NCBI GenBank assembly: GCA_036522235.1
Contig: DATDGG010000172.1
Span: forward strand, 1-18,874
Length of the DNA stretch: 18,874 bases
Direction of reading: 5' to 3'
DNA from: VAZQ01 sp036522235
Lineage (GTDB): Bacteria; Pseudomonadota; Alphaproteobacteria; Rhizobiales; Xanthobacteraceae
Shown piece by piece: positions 13,622-18,874 of the stretch (positions within the stretch are counted from its first letter, which is position 1; every line of letters starts with the position of its first letter). The notes beneath the pieces were generated by a model that saw nothing but the letters and a program-made list of their open reading frames with translations, did not search any database and was not told the DNA's origin. A program made the translations under genes and the position numbers.

Positions 13622-13656
13622 AGCACATCCCGATCGAATAGATCGGGATGTGCCAT
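13619..13656. repeat. Perfect palindrome, probable repeat-family member or terminator
   Basis: Arms GCACATCCCGATC (13623-13635) and GATCGGGATGTGC (13641-13653) pair perfectly over 13 bases around GAATA. It begins TAGAGCACATCCCG, close to TAGAGCGCATTCCG at 2541, so it appears to be a short relative of the mosaic repeat. It also provides the TAG stop of the SEC-C frame. No U-run follows, so termination is uncertain. Confidence 0.65.
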
Positions 13657-13699
13657 AGCCCGTCGTCGAAGGCGGGCGTAAACGCCCTTTGGTGCCGGA

Positions 13700-13713
13700 T
13701 ACAACTTTGTGGG
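13700..13713. promoter_or_regulatory. TACA..TTkGTaaG motif, copy 5
   Basis: Reads TACAACTTTGTGGG, 198 bases upstream of the GT41 gene start. Its flank matches copy 4: GCCGrATACAAyTTTGTrGG followed by rCTGC.CGG. This is the only copy outside the duplicated units. Confidence 0.4.
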
Positions 13714-13910
13714 ACTGCTCGGCTGCGTCCGCGCACGGCCGCCAGCAAGGCCCTTTTGCGCCCGCGCGAAAATCGGCTATCTTCGGTCCCGAAGGGTTCT
13801 CTGCTCGAAACCGACGTACCGATTTCGCGCGCGCCATCGGGCGTGCCGCTCCGATCTCACTGCCCCCCCAAATCCACGGCTGCGCCGTCAGCCTCGCTAC
13901 TGAAGATCAC

Positions 13911-16343
13911 ATGGCCGGACCGGGTCCCGCGAACGAGCTGCCGCCCACGCTCAGGGAGTTGCTGAACCAGGCCGCCGCGCTCCAGCAGCGCGGACAGCCG
14001 GCGGCGGCTGCCGACCTCTACCGGCAGGTTCTGCGACAGAAAAAGGACTGCTTCGACGCCTTGTATCGGCTCGGCATGCTCCACATCCAGCACGGTCGCT
14101 TCGACGATGCGTTCGAGTCCCTGCGCGAGGCGCTGCAAGCCAAGCCCGATTCGGTCGAGGTGCTTTCGGATTTCGGGGTTCTCCTCCATATGCGCAACCG
14201 CCTCGACGAGGCGCTGGCGAGCTTCGACAAGGCGCTTTTGCTGCAGCCCGCTTACGCCAACGCGCACAACAACCGTGGCAAGGTACTGGGTGATCTCGGC
14301 CGTTACGAGGAGGCGCTGGCGAGCTACGACCGGGCGCTGGCCGAGCGCCGCGATTTTTTCGAGGCGCTCAACAACCGCGGCTTGATCCTGCAGCGCCTGC
14401 AGCGTCACGCGGAGGCGCTCGCGAGCTTCGATAAGGCGCTGGCCGGGCGGCCGAATTACACCAAGGCGCTCTACAACCGCGGCACGGCGCTGGCGGAGCT
14501 CGGGCGGCTCGACGAAGCGCTGGCGAGCTATGTCAGGGCGCTGGCGCAGCAGCCTGACTACGCCGAGGCGCACTTCAACCGGGGCAATGTGCTGGTCAAG
14601 CTCGGGCGCCACGAGGAGGCGCTGCCCAGCTTTGACAAGGCGATCGCCGTCAAGCCGAGCTATGCCGACGCCTATGACAATCGCGGCAGCGTGCTGGCCA
14701 AGCTCCGGCGCCACGCGGAAGCGCTGGCGAGCCACGAACGCGCGCTGGCGCTCGACCCGCGCTCGGCCGGAGCCCTTTCCAATCGCGGCAATGCGCTCAA
14801 GAGCCTCAGGCGCTATGAGGAAGCGCTGGCGAGCTACGACGCCGCGCTCGCGATCGCGCCGGACGCGGTCGATACCTTGTACAACCGCGGCAATTTACTG
14901 AAGGAAATGCAGCGCTTCGATGTCGCGCTCGACTGCTACGACAAGGCGAGCTCCATTGCGCCGGATCATTCCGACGCGTTCGGATGGGTCGACGCGGCGC
15001 TTCACATCTGCGATTGGCGGCGGACCGAGGACCTCACGGTCGCGCTGGGCGAGGCGATCCGGCAAGGAAAGCCGACCGTCACGCCGTTCACCTTGCTGTC
15101 GATCAGCGACGACCCTGCCCTGCATCTGCAATGCGCCAGAAACTATCTCGCAGAGACCATACCGGCCGCCCCGGAGCCGATGTGGAAGCGCGGCGGCGCG
15201 CCCCACGACAAGATGCGTATCGCCTACCTGTCCGCCGACCTTCACGCCCATGCGACCGCCTACCTGATCGCGGAGCTGATCGAGGTGCACGACCGGTCGC
15301 GCTTCGAGATTTCGGCGATCTCCTACGGCCATGACGACGGGAGCGATATGCGCCGCCGCCTCGTCAAGGCCTTCGATCGCTTCCACGACGTCAGCGGCAA
15401 GAGCGATCTCGAGGTCGCGCGGCTGATCAACGCGCTCGAGATCGACATTGCGGTGGACCTCAAGGGCTACACCAAGGACGCGCGCCCGGAGATTCTCAGC
15501 CACCGCCCCGCCCCCATCCAGGTGATCTATCTCGGCTATACGGGAACCATGGCCGCCGACTTCATCGACTACGTGATCGCCGACGCGGTCGTGGTCCCGT
15601 TCGCGCAGCAGCCGTTCTATTCGGAACGGATCGTGCAGCTTCCGGACACCTATGAGCCCAACGACTCCAAGCGCAGTATAGCCGCCACGACCTTGACGCG
15701 AGCGCAAGCACACCTGCCTGACAGCGGATTCGTGTTCTGCTGCTTCAACAATAACTACAAGATAAATCGGGCGATCTTCGACATCTGGATGCGCCTGCTC
15801 GACCAGGTGCCAGGCAGCGTGCTTTGGCTGCTGCAGGGCAATGCCGCCGCCGAGGCCAATCTGCGCGCCGCGGCGGAAGCGCGCGGCGTTTCCGGGACCC
15901 GCCTGGTCTTCGGCGAACGCATGCCTCTCGAAGAGCATTTGGCGCGGCATCGCCTGGCCGACCTGTTCCTGGACACGTTTCCCTACAACGCCCACACGAC
16001 GACGAGCGATGCGCTGTGGGCCGGTCTTCCGGTGCTGACCTGCCTGGGCGCGAGTTTTGCGGGACGGGTCGCGGCGAGCCTGCTCAACGCGGTCGGCCTT
16101 CCCGAGCTGGTCACGAGCAGCCTCGCGGACTATGAGGCGGCCGCCTTGCGGCTGGCCAGGGATGCGACAAGCCTGCGCGCGCTGCGGGCGAAGCTCGAGC
16201 ACAATCGATGCAGCTATCCGCTGTTCGATACCGATCGCTATCGCCGCCACATCGAGGCGGCCTACATGACGATGTGGGAGCATCACCAGAACGGCGCCGC
16301 GCGGAGCTTCGCGGTCGAGGCGATCGAAACGCCCGGGCGCTGA
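13911..16343 (+). CDS. TPR-repeat O-GlcNAc transferase-like (SPINDLY/GT41) protein
   Basis: An 810-residue protein. About ten TPR repeats span residues 15-355; seven sit in exact 102-base register. Residues 430-790 are a GT41 catalytic region (Glyco_transf_41). Evidence: KMRIAYLSADLHAHATAYLI (434-453, with His447 like His498 of human OGT), DLKGYTKDARPEILSHRPAP (516-535), IQVIYLGYTGTMAADFIDYV (536-555), FCCFNNNYKINRAIFDIWMR (609-628, with Lys617 like Lys842 of OGT) and DTFPYNAHTTTSDALWAGLP (688-707). The residue matching OGT His558 is Asp512, as in many bacterial relatives. Such enzymes move a sugar from a nucleotide sugar to Ser/Thr of proteins; the TPR superhelix selects targets. Donor and targets are unknown. 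The start at 13911 is chosen because the longer frame (TTG at 13689) runs through an intergenic motif and has no conserved residues. Cytoplasmic. Confidence 0.92.
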   Translation: MAGPGPANELPPTLRELLNQAAALQQRGQPAAAADLYRQVLRQKKDCFDALYRLGMLHIQHGRFDDAFESLREALQAKPDSVEVLSDFGVLLHMRNRLDEALASFDKALLLQPAYANAHNNRGKVLGDLGRYEEALASYDRALAERRDFFEALNNRGLILQRLQRHAEALASFDKALAGRPNYTKALYNRGTALAELGRLDEALASYVRALAQQPDYAEAHFNRGNVLVKLGRHEEALPSFDKAIAVKPSYADAYDNRGSVLAKLRRHAEALASHERALALDPRSAGALSNRGNALKSLRRYEEALASYDAALAIAPDAVDTLYNRGNLLKEMQRFDVALDCYDKASSIAPDHSDAFGWVDAALHICDWRRTEDLTVALGEAIRQGKPTVTPFTLLSISDDPALHLQCARNYLAETIPAAPEPMWKRGGAPHDKMRIAYLSADLHAHATAYLIAELIEVHDRSRFEISAISYGHDDGSDMRRRLVKAFDRFHDVSGKSDLEVARLINALEIDIAVDLKGYTKDARPEILSHRPAPIQVIYLGYTGTMAADFIDYVIADAVVVPFAQQPFYSERIVQLPDTYEPNDSKRSIAATTLTRAQAHLPDSGFVFCCFNNNYKINRAIFDIWMRLLDQVPGSVLWLLQGNAAAEANLRAAAEARGVSGTRLVFGERMPLEEHLARHRLADLFLDTFPYNAHTTTSDALWAGLPVLTCLGASFAGRVAASLLNAVGLPELVTSSLADYEAAALRLARDATSLRALRAKLEHNRCSYPLFDTDRYRRHIEAAYMTMWEHHQNGAARSFAVEAIETPGR
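14211..14924 (+). repeat. 102-base internal repeats encoding TPR units
   Basis: The sequence GCGCTsGCGAGCT or a close variant (GAGGCGCTGGCGAGCTACGA type) recurs at 14211, 14313, 14415, 14517, 14619, 14721 and 14823, always 102 bases apart, with neighbouring AACCGCGGC codons in phase. Each unit encodes one 34-residue TPR. The DNA similarity suggests recent or ongoing unit exchange, so repeat number may vary between strains. Confidence 0.8.
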
Positions 16344-16511
16344 GGCGCCGGAGCGCTGACGCGCGCCAAAGCTCAACGGAGTACGGGTTCGCCTATCCGC
16401 TATTGGGGCAAATTTCGGAAGAAACTGGGCAGTAGCAGAGCCCCGAGATTTGCAGGACTTGCCGCCAGAAATCAAGCGCCGAACTCAGCAGGTTTGAAGG
16501 CGGAAACCGCC

Positions 16512-17279
16512 TCACCGTTTCGGGACCCGGAATTCCCGCCGGTAGACGCCTTGCTCCTTGCTCCACCCCGCGGTGGCTTTTTGAAAATGGCTGACGGCAT
16601 CGCCGGCGATCGTACCGAATTGGCCGGTCCAGAGATCGCGCTTGATAGGCAGGCATTGCGCGACCGGAGTTCCCCGCGGCAAAACTCCCTCGAACTTGGG
16701 ATTTCGCCACTGCGCCGGAAAGTTGATAAAACTATCCTTGAAGCGATCGGTATCGACGAGCCCGGTCAAAGTGGTGAATGGCAGATCGTATCGATTGACC
16801 GGATGCGTGACGAGCAGGGAATAACCGGGTGGCGTTTCGATCGCCCAGAAGTTGTTGAACTTGACGATAAAGCTGTCTTCGTCGAACAGCGGCGTTCCCA
16901 CCACCTGGTTGTTGTCATGGAAATCGAGCGGCGAGCGCGCGTAGCTCGTGATGGCTCCGCCCGGAAGATCCAGTTGCCAGGTAAATGTCTCGTTCTCGAC
17001 ACGAAGATCGGTTACCAGTGGAATGAGAAAACCGAAGGTCATCGCGTCGATGAAAGGTGGGCACTTCTTGACGGTCATCTGTTCCACCTGCCAGACGTCG
17101 CTGAATGCCTTCGCCGGCATTGTCTTGAACCAATCCGGGATTCCCAATACCGCCGGGATCGGTTGCGGCAGGATCTTCTCCAGCTCCGGCGGACAGCGGA
17201 ACGTGATCGTCGGCGACATGGCTTCAGACGATGCGGCTTCAGTCGATACGGCTTCAGGCGATACGGCTTCATTTGTCAT
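16512..17279 (-). CDS. Conserved protein of unknown function (255 aa), coupled to TPR protein
   Basis: A 255-residue soluble protein. From residue 21 on it looks well conserved in style: ITFRCPPELEKILPQPIPA, TVKKCPPFIDAMTFGFLIPL, DFHDNNQVVGTPLF, FIVKFNNFWAIETPPGYSLL and THPVNRYDLPFTTLTGLVDT. I recall related proteins annotated only as DUF (possibly DUF6065), but I cannot confirm this. No catalytic motif or membrane segment is visible; the many aromatic and His/Asp residues would suit a ligand-binding or cupin-like beta-fold, a guess only. Residues 4-20 are a repetitive EAVSP-type lead made by 15-base DNA repeats, and Met21 (17219) is an alternative start. The ATG at 17279 overlaps the TGA of the upstream TPR gene (ATGA), so the two are made together and probably work together. 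It is convergent with the GT41 gene. Confidence 0.85.
   Translation of the reverse strand: MTNEAVSPEAVSTEAASSEAMSPTITFRCPPELEKILPQPIPAVLGIPDWFKTMPAKAFSDVWQVEQMTVKKCPPFIDAMTFGFLIPLVTDLRVENETFTWQLDLPGGAITSYARSPLDFHDNNQVVGTPLFDEDSFIVKFNNFWAIETPPGYSLLVTHPVNRYDLPFTTLTGLVDTDRFKDSFINFPAQWRNPKFEGVLPRGTPVAQCLPIKRDLWTGQFGTIAGDAVSHFQKATAGWSKEQGVYRREFRVPKR
17221..17270. repeat. 15-base tandem repeat in the N-terminal coding region
   Basis: On plus, units GCTTCAGACGATGCG, GCTTCAGTCGATACG and GCTTCAGGCGATACG follow each other, then a partial GCTTC. They encode the EAVSP/EAVST/EAASS lead. Being a multiple of three, changes in copy number keep the frame. Confidence 0.75.
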
Positions 17280-18166
17280 CGTGGCAATCGCTCCGGCAGC
17301 GAGGTTTTTGCGCGGTCGGGATTGAGGAACTGGGCGGCGGCGCTTCGACGAAGCCAGAATCGACCGCGGCCGTCGGACACCAAAGCTCTCAGTGCCTTGC
17401 CGTAAAGTTGCGGCGCGGAGCGGACCATTGCGCGCAGGCTGGCGATGGCATCGTCGGAATGGCCGAGCTGCAGCAGACAGCGCGCGAGGTCGAGCCGCGC
17501 TTGGAGGTGGCCCGGTTGGATCGCCAGAACCTGCCGGAAGCGCTCGATCGCGCGCTCAATCTCTCCTTCATATAAAAGGGCGGCCCCCAAGCCATGCAGG
17601 GCGCGCGGATTATGGGGAGCGTTGACCAGGGCCCGCGCAAACGCGGTCTCGGCACTTCTCGCATCGCCGCGAACAATAAACACCCTGCCCAGCTCCAACA
17701 ACATTCCCACCGACGTCGGCTCGGCCTCCAATCCGCGTTTGAGGACGGTTTCCGCCTCGTCAAATCGGCACATCGAGCAAAGCAAGCTCCCGAGTTCCTG
17801 AAACGCGGCCACGAAAGGCGGCTGGTATTGGATCGCCCGCTGCAGTCGCGTCAGTGCTTCGCCGGCGCGCCCCGATTCCAACAGCGCCTTGCCCAGGTAA
17901 GTCTCGATCGGGGCGCTGGTCCGTTGGCGTGCGGCCTGTTCGAGGGGCGCAACCGCCTCGCGCGCACGTCTTTGCGCCAGCAGGGCGACGCCCAGGAGAT
18001 GCAACGCGTCTGGGTGCTGGAAATCGCGCGCAAGAACATCGCGGGCCATGCGCTCGGCGTCGGGCGCACGTTGCTCCTCGAGCGCTCTTGCGCCAAGCCG
18101 GAGAATATCGTCGATCGCTGCCGCCGCGTGGTCGTGGCTCCTCGAAAGTTCAGACGGCTTTTTCAT
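17276..18166 (-). CDS. TPR-repeat protein without catalytic domain (296 aa)
   Basis: A 296-residue protein, nearly all tetratricopeptide repeats (residues 20-260, about seven units, for example HPDALHLLGVALLAQRRARE and FQELGSLLCSMCRFDEAETV). Its head resembles that of the other three TPR proteins of the window, but no methyltransferase or glycosyltransferase follows; the C-terminus has GRGRFWLRRSAAAQFL and ends soon after. The start at 18166 is preceded by GGGAAGAAGG; the longer frame to 18361 has no ribosome site. A TATAAT box lies 64 bases upstream. The stop overlaps the next gene's ATG by four bases, indicating translational coupling and a stoichiometric pair. Likely a scaffold that binds the 255-residue protein or one of the modifying enzymes nearby (inference). 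Confidence 0.88.
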   Translation of the reverse strand: MKKPSELSRSHDHAAAAIDDILRLGARALEEQRAPDAERMARDVLARDFQHPDALHLLGVALLAQRRAREAVAPLEQAARQRTSAPIETYLGKALLESGRAGEALTRLQRAIQYQPPFVAAFQELGSLLCSMCRFDEAETVLKRGLEAEPTSVGMLLELGRVFIVRGDARSAETAFARALVNAPHNPRALHGLGAALLYEGEIERAIERFRQVLAIQPGHLQARLDLARCLLQLGHSDDAIASLRAMVRSAPQLYGKALRALVSDGRGRFWLRRSAAAQFLNPDRAKTSLPERLPR

Positions 18167-18641
18167 CCGCGCCTTCTTCCCGTTATTGACAGCGGCACTT
18201 GAACCGAATGCGGGCCGCCCGATACGCGAATTATAGCATGGATATGCTTCGCCGAAGCCCTCGGAACATGGGAACGAACGGAAAATTCGCCGACGTATCC
18301 GAGGCAAAACAGCGTGTTCTTGGTGATCCGCGAAAGCGCGTTCCAGCGGCCCGGCGCACATCCGACACTCTGGTACGTCATGGAAAACGCAGTCGTGCCA
18401 ATCAACACGGGCCGAACGATGTCAGCGGGCGCGAGTGCCCCGACGCCACCCGCGTGAGCTTATTTTTAACTGGCGCGCCACGGTCGATGAAGATGGACAA
18501 TACTCGTTCGCCGTACCCCTATGATGCCGCAGCCCGCAACGCACTCCAATCGGCAAATCGGCGACGCCCTGCGATCTTGCACTACGCCTCGATAGACGCT
18601 GGCGCCAAAACCCGTGTATCGAGCCGCAGCGGTGCGCCCAA
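18167..18641. other. Intergenic region between the TPR operon and higA
   Basis: I see no convincing gene in these 475 bases; an open frame on plus (from 18199) has no ribosome site or protein-like composition. The left part holds the TATAAT box and the short dyad GCATATCCATGC, and CTTATTTTTAACT near 18468 is the only AT-rich patch. Confidence 0.5.
18230..18258 (-). promoter_or_regulatory. Possible sigma-70 promoter of the TPR/255-aa operon
   Basis: On the minus strand a perfect -10 box TATAAT lies at 18235-18230, 64 bases upstream of the TPR start. At 17 bases spacing the -35 is GCTTCG, a poor match, so an activator may be needed. The spacer contains the dyad GCATATCCATGC. Confidence 0.4.
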
Positions 18642-18874
18642 TCACGCGGCTGTCTGGACTTCGCGCTCCACAAGCCGGCCAACATCGCGCATGGCGACGG
18701 CGAGATCGTACTGAGCCTGCAGGTTGATCCAGAATTGCGGAGCGTTGCCGAAATAACGGCCGAGGCGCAGCGCGGTCTCAGCGGTGACCGAACGTTTGCC
18801 GTTTAGTATATCGACGATACGGCCTGATGGCACACGCAGCGCCCGTGCCAGTGCATTGGCCGAGAGCCGCCGTG
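18642..18874 (-). CDS. higA: HigA-family antitoxin, C-terminal part; cut by window edge
   Basis: The last 76 codons of an XRE-type helix-turn-helix antitoxin are seen; the start lies beyond the right edge. The frame reads RRLSANALARALRVPSGRIV then DILNGKRSVTAETALRLGRY, the helix-turn-helix, and FGNAPQFWINLQAQYDLAVA, the signature of the HigA addiction-module family, followed by a short acidic-basic tail. HigA binds and neutralises the HigB mRNA-cleaving toxin and represses the shared promoter. The toxin gene usually lies just upstream of higA, that is, outside the window on the right, and cannot be verified. A GTG at 18831-18833 could be mistaken for a start but lies inside the DNA-binding domain. 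Full-length relatives have about 95-110 residues. Confidence 0.88.
   Translation of the reverse strand, partial: RRLSANALARALRVPSGRIVDILNGKRSVTAETALRLGRYFGNAPQFWINLQAQYDLAVAMRDVGRLVEREVQTAA

Noticed and set aside
13476..13658. 60-residue frame beginning at the ATG with GGGAG upstream
   Set aside because: The protein has no motif, while another frame of the same DNA encodes a perfect SEC-C; kept only as a hint of a possible frameshift.
13857..14735. Open frame of 292 codons on minus with apparent repeats
   Set aside because: Its repetitiveness is the mirror of the TPR repeats on the plus strand.
14211..14924. CRISPR-like regular repeats
   Set aside because: The units are coding TPR repeats in one long frame, without unique spacers.
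14895..16475. Open frame of 526 codons on minus
   Set aside because: It is antisense to the clear GT41 catalytic region and has shadow composition (Arg, Val, Asp, Gly).
18199..18714. Open frame of 171 codons on plus
   Set aside because: It has no ribosome site or recognisable domain and overlaps the higA 3' end in antisense.

Overview
The window is high-GC DNA with a gene style typical of the Alphaproteobacteria, most likely Rhizobiales / Bradyrhizobium relatives. Evidence for this is an intergenic palindromic repeat of the rhizobial mosaic type at 2541-2665, a TctC/Bug-type solute-binding protein, a HigA antitoxin and small exported proteins of a kind common in that group. The assignment is made by eye, without database searches. 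No rRNA, tRNA, CRISPR array, transposase or integrase was found.

Layout. (1) 1-910: the start of an amidohydrolase (minus, cut by the left edge) diverges from a small exported protein (plus). (2) 930-6392, nearly all minus: a PhyH-type dioxygenase with a SEC-C zinc tail, a class II aldolase-like protein, a TctC-family binding protein and an O-methyltransferase lie close together and may form one operon. Beyond a mosaic repeat follows an exported acetamidase/formamidase-family protein with an internally duplicated C-terminus, then a leftover 3' end of a second O-methyltransferase. (3) 6476-8146 minus: TPR repeats fused to a methyltransferase. (4) 8378-9942: a tandem duplication of a small exported protein gene, with its hairpin and its upstream region. 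(5) 10035-10526 minus: a CxxCxxCC protein, divergent from (6) 10709-12427 plus: TPR repeats fused to a GT9/heptosyltransferase-like domain. (7) 12445-13347 minus: a LysR regulator, followed by a 58-residue SEC-C peptide on plus that ends in a palindromic repeat. (8) 13911-16343 plus: TPR repeats fused to an O-GlcNAc-transferase-like (GT41/SPINDLY) domain. (9) 16512-18166 minus: a translationally coupled pair, a TPR protein followed by a conserved protein of unknown function. (10) 18642-18874 minus: the end of a HigA-type antitoxin.

The main theme is the density of TPR proteins. Four lie within 12 kb. They share a similar N-terminal head but carry different C-termini: methyltransferase, GT9-like, GT41 or none. 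Together with a SEC-C-tailed dioxygenase and a free SEC-C peptide they suggest a protein or surface-glycan modification locus; this is inference. Further unusual features are the duplicated secreted-protein unit, a near-palindromic 14-mer (TACA..TTkGTaaG) found five times, and the signs of rearrangement around the formamidase-like gene.
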